From Planctomycetota bacterium (GTDB lineage Bacteria > Planctomycetota > Planctomycetia > Pirellulales > UBA1268): a stretch of 57,456 bases of DNA. This document shows, piece by piece, positions 9,247 through 17,702 of the stretch. The notes beneath the pieces were generated by a model. The model searched no databases. It was not told the origin of the DNA and was given only the letters and a program-made list of their open reading frames with translations. Position 1 is the first letter of the stretch, and every line of letters starts with the position of its first letter. Made by a program: the position numbers and the translations under genes. Location of the stretch: the NCBI GenBank assembly GCA_003669605.1, contig QWOP01000040.1, forward strand, positions 1 through 57,456. Direction: 5' to 3'.

Positions 9247-10977
9247 TCAGGCCGGGACATCATCCCACACCGGGCACCACAGCGGTGTCCGGGGGAACAG
9301 AACCGACGCCAGTTTGAGGGCGGTTTGGGTAGAGGCTTCCATTGTTCCCCGAGCCGTTGCCTCGATCGGGTCACACTGACTGAGAAGCAGCCGGGCGAGT
9401 TCGTCATCGGACAGCCGCAGATAGGAGCGGCCAACACGCCCCAGCTGCACAGACGACTTGCCATCGGCGACGATCACCGAACCGCGGAATGCGGGGGATT
9501 CAATCCCCAATTCGACAGTCTCGCGGATCCCTGCCGCCGCCACCCGGGCTGCCGTCGCCGGTGCCACGGCCTGCAACACCACCAGCGGTTTGAGCAGTTT
9601 GGCGACGATCATCCGGTCGTTCCCCTGCACGAGGCTCTCCCCGCCAGCCACATCGAGGTGGAGCGGATCGGAGGCGCTCGATTCGTACACAATCGCCTGC
9701 CGGTCGTTCTCGATCGACTCGGCGCAGACGCGGGCCAGGATCTCGCGCTCCAGTCCGGGAAACTCCGGATCGGCGAGCAACTCCAGAATGCGGTTGCCCG
9801 ATTGAATGCAGTAGCCGACGATCCGCGCGGAGGTCTCGTGGAGGTCGTAGCGATCCTGACCGACGAGGGCGACGATAATCGAATCAAAGGCACCCCGGCT
9901 GACAAGCCAACGCGAATAGGCTTCGCCGCGGTCGGTCGGTCCGATGAAACGGGGGGTGTTCTGACGGTAGATCCGCAGGATGGCCGGCAATTCGACGTGC
10001 CGCCATTGCCGCATCGTCACCGTCTCGCCGTTGCGCTGGGTGCCGAGACCTGCAGACGCTCCAGTGGAGGGGCGAATGGCGGTCGACCCGGTTTCCAAGA
10101 GGCGGGCGAGGATTTCGGTCGGTCGGCCTGGAGTTGCACAGTCGCGGCCCATCACCGACCAGCCCATCTCGTGGAACGACGGTGCGATCCGGGTGCGTGA
10201 AAATGCCACAGCCGCACCGATCTGACGGATCCGCTCCTCGGCCTCGCGGACGAGGCGCTGGCCGTGACCGGCGCCGCGGCACTCTGGCAGCACCGCCACC
10301 CGGTCGATCGATGCCGCTTGTACGACGGCGCTGCCGAAGAGCACATTGCGCGGAGTGACTTCCGCGTGGCCGACGATCCGGCCGGCCAACCTGGCCACCA
10401 GCCGGTTGCCGGCATCGTGGTCGGGGTGGTCGACAGCGGCGTGGAACTCGGCCTTGGTCGGGGCCGCGGGGAGCCCGGCAAGGAGTTGCAGAATCTCGCT
10501 CTGATCGCCGGCCCTGGCCGGCGACACCTGACACTCTTCCATCATCCACGAGGGCGGCTTCGTGGGGAGGGTGGGATGATGCGGAAGATGGACGATGGCG
10601 GGGCGGTTCTGGATCCGCCGCCGACTGACAACAGTGCCGGCTGGCCTGATCTCGACTGAGTGCACCACCTTCGTCGCCAGCAGATTTGTGGCATGGGCCT
10701 CGGCGACACTCGCCGGCGCCAGACGGATGGTGTCGGCAGCGAGCGTCTGGGCTCGGGCCTGAGTACGAGACTGGGCAACGGCCCGAGCCTGAGCACGAGA
10801 AGGAGCAGCCATGACGGCCTTCTCCCCTGCACTCCGCACCAAATCATCGGAGCCGATCTTCCGATCAGCAACGGCCACAGACGCCGCAGCAGATGCTTTG
10901 GAGGGAGCCTCCAACCGCAACTGCAAGCGTGCCGGGAGCCTGGGAACGCGAACCTGGGAACGACCCGCCCGTGACAT
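9247..10977 (-). CDS. Eis-like GNAT acetyltransferase with N-terminal extension
   Basis: 576 aa. From about residue 145 the protein reads as a GNAT acetyltransferase (IDRVAVLPECRGAGHGQRLVREAEE, holding the acetyl-CoA loop R-G-A-G-H-G). A second GNAT-like half follows (YRQNTPRFIGPTDRGEAYSRWLVS) and then a C-terminal SCP2-like region, together resembling the Eis / enhanced-intracellular-survival architecture. The start at 10977 is chosen because the strong Shine-Dalgarno AGGAGG lies 4 nt upstream. This leaves about 140 Ala/Arg/Gln-rich residues before the enzyme, with no recognisable fold. A shorter form could begin at 10545 or 10542 (MMEECQVS). Substrate unknown; Eis-type enzymes acetylate amines on antibiotics or proteins. 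Confidence 0.75.
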   Translation of the reverse strand: MSRAGRSQVRVPRLPARLQLRLEAPSKASAAASVAVADRKIGSDDLVRSAGEKAVMAAPSRAQARAVAQSRTQARAQTLAADTIRLAPASVAEAHATNLLATKVVHSVEIRPAGTVVSRRRIQNRPAIVHLPHHPTLPTKPPSWMMEECQVSPARAGDQSEILQLLAGLPAAPTKAEFHAAVDHPDHDAGNRLVARLAGRIVGHAEVTPRNVLFGSAVVQAASIDRVAVLPECRGAGHGQRLVREAEERIRQIGAAVAFSRTRIAPSFHEMGWSVMGRDCATPGRPTEILARLLETGSTAIRPSTGASAGLGTQRNGETVTMRQWRHVELPAILRIYRQNTPRFIGPTDRGEAYSRWLVSRGAFDSIIVALVGQDRYDLHETSARIVGYCIQSGNRILELLADPEFPGLEREILARVCAESIENDRQAIVYESSASDPLHLDVAGGESLVQGNDRMIVAKLLKPLVVLQAVAPATAARVAAAGIRETVELGIESPAFRGSVIVADGKSSVQLGRVGRSYLRLSDDELARLLLSQCDPIEATARGTMEASTQTALKLASVLFPRTPLWCPVWDDVPA

Positions 10978-11039
10978 GGTGCCTCCTATCCTTGGAGCCA
11001 ATCCGACAATCCATTGCCGGGGACAGAATAGGCGGATTC

Positions 11040-12728
11040 TCAACCGTTCTCAAGTAGCAGGAACGACCGCAACGACTTTTCTGAAAAAAAGCACCAAGGG
11101 TATTCCCGCGACCCGAGAATCTTTGCCGCCCGAATGCGACTTGCCAGCGGACCTGCGGTATCGAGCAACATGCGACGGATGGGCTGGGTGTGAGAGGCCA
11201 ACTTTTCGTTGGCCGCGCGGATCTCCCGGCAGCGCCGGCGCGCGAGAGTGGGGGTCGGGAAGGTGCCGATCCACCGATTTTTCTCCACGATCAATTCCCG
11301 CGCATCGTTGGCCAATGCTTCCAGGGGGGGGAGATGCCGTTCGGGGTGGTATTCAAGATCGCGGAGTTGCCGATGCAGGGCGGCAAACTCTCTCTCCGGC
11401 TCGCGACCGGCGTCGTTGGGGAACAGCCTGTCGATGGGGAGTCGCAATGTCCCCGACACCACCGCATGCCGCGGCGGATCGCAGCCGGTGAGCCGCTGCA
11501 CGATCCCATCCGTGATCCGGTCGTAAGAGGCGCCTCCGATACCGTGCACGAAGACGTCGGCCACCAGCAGTCGGGCGATGAGCGTCGTCAGCAGGGCCCT
11601 GGGCCGAAGCCGCAGTTCATGCCCCTCCATCCGCGACAGGGCGTCGACCCACTTCGAAGGAGCGACGTCACGTGAGATTGGCAGCTCTACCCGCAGCGTC
11701 TCCATGTCGGAGAGCAGCAGAGTGCCGGCGGTGGCGACATTGGCGAACACGCGGCGGCGGCGCGGATCGTCGCGAGACCAAATCCACCACGGCACCTCGA
11801 ACCACGGCCCTTCGTCGGCATTGTCGGTGCGGACGATGAGATCGGGCATTGGGCGGGAGCGGCCGCGGATCCGATGGGTGCGGCGATGGTCGGCGAGTGC
11901 CGCGTTGTAGGCTTCGTGCAGTTCGCGGGCATGGGCGAGAAGCCAGCCGGTGAAGACCATCACCGTTGGCAGCCGCACCAATTCACTCACCGGCAGTTCG
12001 AGCGTCTCCAGCCCGAAGCGTGCCTCGAGGATGTGGCGGGCCTGCGCCAGCGCCAGCCCGAGGCGGTGGCTCTCGGCGGCCCGTTCCATCACCAGCGGCC
12101 ACCAGCGGCGGAGGATCGGCGAGGGCTCGAACGGCGCCAGCAGATCGCTGACCCGGTCGCCGAAGGCTGCGAAGGCGTGGTCGTCGAGGATTCCCCGCTC
12201 TTCCCAGGCCATATCAGGCGCAGCGGCGTCGAAGGGGACAGTTTCCAGATGGGCCTCTGCAGGCGTCCCCACCGGTACGCCGACGGCTGTTGCATTGCAG
12301 CGGTCGGAGTCGACGATGAGATTCACCGCCGTCCCACCCAGACTGCGTGCGTAGGCATCGAGGGCGGAATTCTTCAGCCACACGCCGGGGTGAAACAGTT
12401 CCGGCTGGTGGCCCCCCATGATGATCGGGCGGGCGATCCAGTCGGCCACGTCACGCGGCCGACTGGCGTCACGGTAACTGGCTGTGTATTCGGTCGCGAC
12501 GGTGAGCACCTCGCGGCGCGTGGCGGCGACCAACTCCCAAAGGCGTAAGTCACCGATCCGGGTGTCGAAGGCTGCTCGCAGCAGCCGGTTGTTGTCGAGG
12601 AGCGTCTCGATCGAGTCGGCGGGCGCCTCGGGCGTGGCCTGGACGGGGGGGTGGATCAGCCGCCCCCCAGATGCCGTCGGCGCCCGGAAAATGCGAGTCT
12701 TTGCAGAGCGGCGGGATGGTGACGACAT
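11040..12728 (-). CDS. Conserved protein distantly resembling BshC (cysteine-adding enzyme fold)
   Basis: About 562 aa, no signal peptide or membrane segment. A Rossmann-like segment begins PIIMGGHQPELFHPGVWLKN, which recalls the (V)TGQQ...L..GP.YT..KA motif of BshC, the last enzyme of bacillithiol synthesis. Further on, LRLRPRALLTTLIARLLVADVF followed by HGIGGASYDRITD recalls the BshC block with 'KPRAL...YVGGPGE..Y'. These are resemblances only, and no bshA or bshB is present in the window, so bacillithiol synthesis is not claimed. The N terminus is uncertain: the ATG at 12728 has no good ribosome site, and the reading frame stays open into the glycosyltransferase gene. Homologues could decide between 12728 and a later start near IFRAPTASGG. 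Confidence 0.6.
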   Translation of the reverse strand: MSSPSRRSAKTRIFRAPTASGGRLIHPPVQATPEAPADSIETLLDNNRLLRAAFDTRIGDLRLWELVAATRREVLTVATEYTASYRDASRPRDVADWIARPIIMGGHQPELFHPGVWLKNSALDAYARSLGGTAVNLIVDSDRCNATAVGVPVGTPAEAHLETVPFDAAAPDMAWEERGILDDHAFAAFGDRVSDLLAPFEPSPILRRWWPLVMERAAESHRLGLALAQARHILEARFGLETLELPVSELVRLPTVMVFTGWLLAHARELHEAYNAALADHRRTHRIRGRSRPMPDLIVRTDNADEGPWFEVPWWIWSRDDPRRRRVFANVATAGTLLLSDMETLRVELPISRDVAPSKWVDALSRMEGHELRLRPRALLTTLIARLLVADVFVHGIGGASYDRITDGIVQRLTGCDPPRHAVVSGTLRLPIDRLFPNDAGREPEREFAALHRQLRDLEYHPERHLPPLEALANDARELIVEKNRWIGTFPTPTLARRRCREIRAANEKLASHTQPIRRMLLDTAGPLASRIRAAKILGSREYPWCFFSEKSLRSFLLLENG

Positions 12729-12795
12729 TGCGGAGGGGACAGCAGGGAGGGCTGAAGATCCGGCTGGGGCAGACGCCGACAGCCAACGGCGCCGA

Positions 12796-13548
12796 CTACG
12801 CTTCCCCGTGTACCGTGGTGGCGACGGCGGCCTCCGCCCGGTCGAGGACACCACGATAATAGGCCAGACGAGTCTCTTCGTCGTCCAGTGCGCCCCCGAA
12901 ACTCCGCGCCAGATCAAGGTACAGGAGCGGCACGGGCAGCTCGACCACCTTCAGCCCCGCGGCGGCGGCCTGCACCCAGGCCTCAAGTGGCATGGCGTAT
13001 CCAGGTTCGGTGATGTGGAGGGCGGCGATCGCCCGACGGGTGTAGGCCTTGAATCCGCAGAAGGCATCGGTGAGATCGAGGCCGAGGCGGGAGTTGATCT
13101 CGGCGGTGATCGCCGCGTTGATCCGTCGCCGGCCCTCTGGAGGGCGGCTGTCACCCTCAAAATGCTGCAGGTAGCGACTGCCGCTGACGATGTCGGGGGT
13201 GGGCCCTACCAGACTGCTTGCCGCCGCGATGAACTCGGGGATCAACTGTGGCTGGTGCTGGCCGTCGCAGTCGATCGTTACCAGCCCGTCCCATCCGCCG
13301 GCGAGCGTCTCCTGAAAAGCCGTGGCCAGGGCCGCACCATACCCCTGGTTGCGGGCATGGCGGACCAAGCGGATATCCCCCTGACGCTCTAAGCGCTCGG
13401 CGAGCAGCCGCGATGTGCCGTCGCTCGAGCCGTCGTCCACCACCAGCACGTGGGGCGTGTGGCGGAGGACTTCATCGAGAACCCCCTCGACGTGCCGGAC
13501 CTCGTTGTAGACCGGCAGGGCAGTGAGGAACCGTCGTGGCTGGGACAT
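12796..13548 (-). CDS. Glycosyltransferase family 2
   Basis: 250 aa GT-A fold enzyme that transfers a sugar from a nucleotide- or polyprenyl-linked donor. Seen: LTALPVYNE at the N terminus, VLVVDDGSSDGT (nucleotide-binding DDGSxD), ARNQGYGAALATAF, and VTIDCDGQHQPQLIPEF, which holds the D-x-D-like metal site of the dolichyl-phosphate mannose synthase / undecaprenyl-phosphate glycosyltransferase subgroup. GSRYL and DAFCGFKAYTRRAI are also typical of that subgroup. No C-terminal membrane helices are present, so it resembles the soluble DPM1/YfdH-core type. The ATG at 13548 gives the canonical short N terminus. It lies 95 nt downstream of the Nif3-like gene on the same strand; no other polysaccharide gene is adjacent. 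Confidence 0.88.
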   Translation of the reverse strand: MSQPRRFLTALPVYNEVRHVEGVLDEVLRHTPHVLVVDDGSSDGTSRLLAERLERQGDIRLVRHARNQGYGAALATAFQETLAGGWDGLVTIDCDGQHQPQLIPEFIAAASSLVGPTPDIVSGSRYLQHFEGDSRPPEGRRRINAAITAEINSRLGLDLTDAFCGFKAYTRRAIAALHITEPGYAMPLEAWVQAAAAGLKVVELPVPLLYLDLARSFGGALDDEETRLAYYRGVLDRAEAAVATTVHGEA

Positions 13549-13643
13549 GAGGCGTCCTTCGCGGAGGGGCTTGAACCCGGTCGATCGGGGAATCCATCGA
13601 TTGTAGCGCCGGGTTTTCCCCGGGCAACGAGCCGGTACAGCCG

Positions 13644-14441
13644 TCACAGCCGGCCGAGGAAAACCAGCGGATCGGCCTCGTCCGCACTGGCACGACAGTC
13701 GAGCCCGGGCACCGCAGTGGCCAGTCGCTTTGCCAGCACCGGCATCGAGAACCGTTCGCTGGCATGGTGGCCAAGGACGATCACCCCCATCCCCATCGCC
13801 CGGGCGTGGATGGCGTCATGGAGGCGGATTTCGCCGGTGAGGAAGGTGTTGCAGCCGGCTTTTCGAGCGATGGAGATCCCGTCGGCACCGCTGCCGCAGA
13901 CGATCCCCATCCTGCCCACCGGCACCTCCTCCCCCCCCACCACCTGCACGCCGCGGGTGGCGAGGCCGTGGGTCAGTTTCCGGGCGAGTTGGCCGACGGT
14001 GAGCGTTCCGGGGGCGATTCCCATCCTGCCGAAGCCGAGCTTGGTGCAGATCGCGTCGCAGACCAACGGCGTCACCGCCCCCAGTTCGCACAGTTCGGCA
14101 AGCTGATCGTTGATCCCCCCGGCAGCCGAATCCCAGGCCGTGTGGCTGCTCCAGACGGCGATGCCGGCGTGGAGAAGATCGAGGAGCACGCTGCCGGTGG
14201 GATCGGTATCGGTGATCCGGGCCACCGGCCGGAAGGGAAGAGGGTGATGGCTGACGATCAGGTCGATCTGCTCGCGGATCGCCTCCCTGGCCACCTCCGC
14301 GGTGAGCGAGAGGCAGCTCAGTACCTTTTCGATGTTCGTTCGCCGACTCCCCACCAGCAATCCGACCGCATCCCACTCGGCAGCCAACCGCAGTGGTGCG
14401 AGGTCTTCCAGCGCAGCGGTGACAGTGGCGAGCGGCGGCAT
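13644..14441 (-). CDS. Nif3-like dinuclear metal centre protein (YbgI/YqfO family)
   Basis: 265 aa member of the Nif3 / 'GTP cyclohydrolase I type 2 homolog' family, which forms hexameric rings with two metal ions per subunit; the physiological role is unsettled. Seen: LAAEWDAVGLLVG near the start, LIVSHHPLPF with two metal-binding His, WSSHTAWDSAAGGINDQLA, and GVIVLGHHASERF near the C terminus with the remaining His and Glu ligands. The ATG at 14441 (MPPLATVTAALEDL) aligns with the usual family start; an ATG four codons earlier is also possible. It is divergently transcribed from the isomerase-like gene at 14521, leaving about 80 bp for promoters in both directions. Confidence 0.88.
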   Translation of the reverse strand: MPPLATVTAALEDLAPLRLAAEWDAVGLLVGSRRTNIEKVLSCLSLTAEVAREAIREQIDLIVSHHPLPFRPVARITDTDPTGSVLLDLLHAGIAVWSSHTAWDSAAGGINDQLAELCELGAVTPLVCDAICTKLGFGRMGIAPGTLTVGQLARKLTHGLATRGVQVVGGEEVPVGRMGIVCGSGADGISIARKAGCNTFLTGEIRLHDAIHARAMGMGVIVLGHHASERFSMPVLAKRLATAVPGLDCRASADEADPLVFLGRL

Positions 14442-14520
14442 GCCCCACAGCATACAATCGGCGGCTCTTCGGCGATGCTGCCGTGCCTTCCCCTGTCCCT
14501 TCTCATCCCCTTGAAGCACC

Positions 14521-15303
14521 ATGATCGAACCCTCCCGACTGTGCGTCGCCGCCGCCCCGTTGGCCCGCGACCTCCGCGGGGCGTTTCGCCGCGCCCGGTC
14601 TCTCGGGGTGCGGGGTGTGGAACTCGACGCTCGTGGCGATCTCGATGCTGCACGTCTCTCCGCAACCGGCGTGCGGCAGATCCGCAAGTGGCTGGCCGAC
14701 GAGGGGCTGGTAGTCGCGGCGCTGAGTTTCCCGACTCGCGGTGGCTACGGTGATGCGGAGCGGCTGGAGTCACGGATCGATGGCACCAAGCGGGCCTTGC
14801 AACTGGCCCATGATCTGGGGGCGAGCGTGGTTACCAACCATGTCGGTGCCATCCCGGCCGACGATTCCCCATCATGGAATCTGCTTCTGGAAGCGCTGCG
14901 TGACGTGGGGGCCTGGGGGGAGCGGGTGGGGGCGACGCTGTGTGCGGAATCGGGGCGGGCGGCGCCAGCCGACCTCGTGCGGCTGTTCGCCGCGCTCCCG
15001 GAGGGGGCGATCGGCTGCACCCTGGTGACCGGGGCGCTGGTTGTTCATGACCACGATCCGGCCGCTGCAGTCGCTGCTCTGGCCGGATCGATCCGGCATG
15101 TCCATCTCACCGATGCCGTCGCCGGATCGTTTGCCGGGCACGGCCGACCAGCGGTGCTGGGGCGGGGGCAGGTCGACCTCGTGGCGACGCTCGGCGCCCT
15201 GGAGGAACGCGGGTACCGCGGCTGGCTGGGGCTTGAACCAGTTGACGGCCACGACCCAGCGCGCGAACTGGCCGATTCGATTGGACTGCTGAGCGGTTCG
15301 TGA
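14521..15303 (+). CDS. Sugar phosphate isomerase/epimerase-like TIM-barrel protein
   Basis: 260 aa cytosolic protein with the xylose-isomerase-like TIM-barrel pattern: LGVRGVELDARGDL, VVAALSFPTRGG, GASVVTNHVGAIP, ATLCAESG (a metal-binding Glu position), SIRHVHLTDA (His-x-Asp metal site) and YRGWLGLEPV. Planctomycetes hold many such proteins; they isomerise or epimerise sugars, sugar phosphates or inositols with a divalent metal. The substrate cannot be stated. It is a single gene between the divergent Nif3-like gene and the convergent sugar dehydrogenase (22-nt gap), so no operon partner gives a clue. Confidence 0.8.
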   Translation: MIEPSRLCVAAAPLARDLRGAFRRARSLGVRGVELDARGDLDAARLSATGVRQIRKWLADEGLVVAALSFPTRGGYGDAERLESRIDGTKRALQLAHDLGASVVTNHVGAIPADDSPSWNLLLEALRDVGAWGERVGATLCAESGRAAPADLVRLFAALPEGAIGCTLVTGALVVHDHDPAAAVAALAGSIRHVHLTDAVAGSFAGHGRPAVLGRGQVDLVATLGALEERGYRGWLGLEPVDGHDPARELADSIGLLSGS

Positions 15304-15325
15304 TTCCATTTTTCCGCCGGCCCGC

Positions 15326-16657
15326 TCAGCGGCTGGCTTGCCCGGCCTGGCGGCGGAACGAGTAGATCCCTTTGCCTGTCGGGGTCAGGATCGTGAAGTA
15401 GACCTCGCCCGCCTCATCCTCGCCGAACGCCATCACCGGCAGCCCTTCGGCCTCGTGCGGGATCGGCCGATTGGCAACGACCTGCCTCCGCGAGTCGTCA
15501 TACTTCAGGCCCCACAGGCGGCCGGAGACGTAGTCGGCATAGAGGTAGTGCCCGTCGAGTTCGGGGAGTTGCTGGCCGCGGTAGACGCAGCCGCCGGTGA
15601 TCGACTTGCCGATGTCGTGGCTGTACTGCCAGAGCGGATCGATGAAGCCGGGGGCAGTGCTGGTGTTGGTGGGGGAGTAAGGCTGATCCCCCTCGCGGAG
15701 GTTCCAGCCGTAGTTTCCCCCCTTCTTGCCGAGATTGATTTCCTCCCACAGGTCCTGCCCCACGTCGGCGATCCACAACTGGCCAGTGCGGCGGTCGAAC
15801 GACATCTGCCACACGTTTCGCAGGCCGTAGGCCCAGATTTCCTGCCGCACCGGCGGCCGCGGCGGCTTGCTGTCGTTGGCGGCCATCAGTTCCACCAGAG
15901 GATTGTCGGCCGGGATCGTGTAAGCCTTCGTGTCGTCGCGGTGATCGACGTCGATGCGGAGGATTTTGCCGAGGAGTGTCTGCAGGTTCTGGGAGTTGCC
16001 GTGCGGATCGTTGCCTTTGCCGCCGTCCCCCTGGGAGATATACAGCATCCCGTCCGGGCCGAAGCAGATCGTGCCCCCCTTGTGGTTCCAGTACGGGTGC
16101 TCGACGCGGAGGATCTCCTCCTCGCTCTCGGAGTCGGCCCGATCGGGATTGTCTTTCGAGACGCGGATCCGGGAGAGGACCATCGTCTGCGGCGCCTCAG
16201 TCGTCGTGTAATGGACGAACAGTTCACCGTTTTCACCGAAGCGCGGATGGAAGGCTAGGCCGAGGAAGCCCGACTCACTCTCGCTGTCGCGGTAGTGCAC
16301 TTTCTCTCGGAGGTCGAGGAAGACCTTCGTCTCCGCGTCGCCGTGGCGAAACGCGTGGACGATGCCTTGCTGCTCGGCCACGAACAGTCTCCCGGAGCCG
16401 TCACCGGCATGCGTCAGCAGGACCGGTCGCAGCGATTGCGGGACTCCATCGCGATCGGGTTGCCAGCCGCTCCACTGCAGGTCGGGGAATGCGGCGACCG
16501 CCTCGATGGCCAGCGGTGTGGTGTCGACTGGTGCTTTGTCTTCGGCACTGGCGCCTGTGGCCCCCAGCGCAGTGATCAATACCGCGGCGAGGAAGCGGCG
16601 GGCCAGCGGAGTCTGCGTGCTGTGCGACAGGACGATATTCACAATCGGCGTTCCCAA
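15326..16657 (-). CDS. Secreted PQQ-type sugar dehydrogenase (soluble glucose/sorbosone dehydrogenase family)
   Basis: 443 aa. A signal peptide lies in residues about 17-38 (ARRFLAAVLITALGATGASA), so the protein is exported. The body is the GSDH six-bladed propeller: RPVLLTHAGDGSGRLFVAEQQG, ESGFLGLAFHPRFGENGELFVHY, HKGGTICFGPDGMLYISQGDGG (PQQ-contact region), KILRIDVD, QEIWAYGLRNVWQMSFD, IADVGQDLWEEINLGKKGGNYGW and ITGGCVYRG. Such proteins oxidise aldoses using PQQ, but many planctomycete relatives have no proven substrate. The alternative is a non-enzymatic sugar-binding propeller. The gene is convergent with the isomerase-like gene and divergent from the cysteine-rich protein gene. Confidence 0.87.
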   Translation of the reverse strand: MGTPIVNIVLSHSTQTPLARRFLAAVLITALGATGASAEDKAPVDTTPLAIEAVAAFPDLQWSGWQPDRDGVPQSLRPVLLTHAGDGSGRLFVAEQQGIVHAFRHGDAETKVFLDLREKVHYRDSESESGFLGLAFHPRFGENGELFVHYTTTEAPQTMVLSRIRVSKDNPDRADSESEEEILRVEHPYWNHKGGTICFGPDGMLYISQGDGGKGNDPHGNSQNLQTLLGKILRIDVDHRDDTKAYTIPADNPLVELMAANDSKPPRPPVRQEIWAYGLRNVWQMSFDRRTGQLWIADVGQDLWEEINLGKKGGNYGWNLREGDQPYSPTNTSTAPGFIDPLWQYSHDIGKSITGGCVYRGQQLPELDGHYLYADYVSGRLWGLKYDDSRRQVVANRPIPHEAEGLPVMAFGEDEAGEVYFTILTPTGKGIYSFRRQAGQASR

Positions 16658-16788
16658 AGGGAGGCAGGACTTTCAGTGGAGGGAACAATCGACCATCACG
16701 GCCGATTCCCAGGCTGCAAAGTGTAGCCAGCCGATCGATCGGCAGTGGACCGGCCTGGAAAGCAAGGCAGTGGCGCTTGGGAGGCGGT

Positions 16789-16817
16789 TTGACCACCCCC
16801 TGCGGGGCTCGTATCCT
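16789..16817 (+). promoter_or_regulatory. Sigma70-like promoter for the 16.9-20.3 kb unit
   Basis: TTGACC (16789-16794) and TATCCT (16812-16817) are separated by exactly 17 bp and point toward the cysteine-rich protein gene at 16917. The implied leader is about 92 nt. This is the best-spaced promoter candidate I noticed in the window, but it is unconfirmed. Confidence 0.45.
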
Positions 16818-16916
16818 GGCAAGGTCCGAGCCGTAGGCTGTGGTCAAGCGGTGCGGTCTTGACCCGCTGTGGTCTTTTTAGGTTGCTTCGACCCCCTCCG
16901 GGAAAGTCCCCCGGCC

Positions 16917-17573
16917 ATGCGGCCTCTTCTCACGTGGCTCTTGATCCTCGGCTACGGCTTGGTGGCCTTGGGCCTGCCACTGCCGCTGGGAATCGAACGC
17001 CCTGACGCAAGCCCAAGCCCGGCGGGGACGAAGTTGCTCGCGGCCAAGGATCGCTCCCAGCCGTTCCCCTGCATGGACAGCCCCTGCGGATGCGCTACCG
17101 CCGAGCAGTGCTTCCGGGACTGCTGCTGCACGACCTTCGCCGAACGGTTGGCCTTCGCCCGGCGGCACCGGCTGGGGGGAATTGTCCTGGCGGCGCTTGA
17201 GGCACGGGTTGCCGCCGCGGCTCCCTCAAAGCCTGCAGGCGAAACGGAGGAGGCACCGAAGCTGGCAGATTCCTGCTGCGCGGTCAAACCATCCGGCCCG
17301 CCATCGGGCCCGGCCTGCTCTGCTGGGTCCAGCGGGGAAGGCGCAGGGGCCCCTGAGGAAGCGCTGCGCCAAAAGCGGCCGACAGTCATCCTCCGGGCGA
17401 TGCTCGCCTGCCAGGGGATCGTGGCGCAGTGGCTGGCCGTCGGTGTCTCCCTGCCACCGCCGAGAGTCGAGTTCTTCGCTCTCCTCTGGTCGCGTGAGCG
17501 GCTGGTTGTCCTTGATGAGAAGGCGGAATCACCGCCGCCCGATCCGGTCGCCCATCCTCCCTGGGCAGCCTGA
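16917..17573 (+). CDS. Cysteine-rich membrane-anchored protein, unknown function
   Basis: 218 aa. A hydrophobic N terminus (LLTWLLILGYGLVALGLPLPL) acts as a signal or anchor. It is followed by a dense cysteine cluster with Cys52, 57, 59, 65, 69, 70 and 71 (PCMDSPCGCATAEQCFRDC, then CC), and a further CC near residue 118. The C-terminal half is Pro/Ala/Glu-rich with a weakly hydrophobic stretch. The cluster could bind Fe, Cu or Zn or form disulfides outside the cytoplasm. It starts a plus-strand trio with a DUF1559 protein and a PepSY membrane protein; PepSY proteins are often tied to iron or siderophore handling, so a metal-related role is a guess from context. ATG 16917 is preferred over the earlier in-frame start at 16869, which would precede the signal sequence. 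Confidence 0.7.
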   Translation: MRPLLTWLLILGYGLVALGLPLPLGIERPDASPSPAGTKLLAAKDRSQPFPCMDSPCGCATAEQCFRDCCCTTFAERLAFARRHRLGGIVLAALEARVAAAAPSKPAGETEEAPKLADSCCAVKPSGPPSGPACSAGSSGEGAGAPEEALRQKRPTVILRAMLACQGIVAQWLAVGVSLPPPRVEFFALLWSRERLVVLDEKAESPPPDPVAHPPWAA

Positions 17574-17702
17574 CTGACGCCGCTTGGGCGCGCGTCATCG
17601 GATGTTTCTCGATTGCCGGTAGCAACCACGGTTCACGCGCCCCACGCGACCGTGCTGCCAGCCGTGCTGTTCGCGGCGACCGCATCATCCAAGGGAGATT
17701 CC

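Noticed and set aside
12550..12786. Frameshifted N terminus of the BshC-like protein
   Set aside because: The alternate frame (beginning MAVGVCPSRIF) is open over the N-terminal region and could in principle be the true start joined by a frameshift, but the conserved blocks continue without a break in the main frame from IFRAPTASGG onward, so no frameshift is required.
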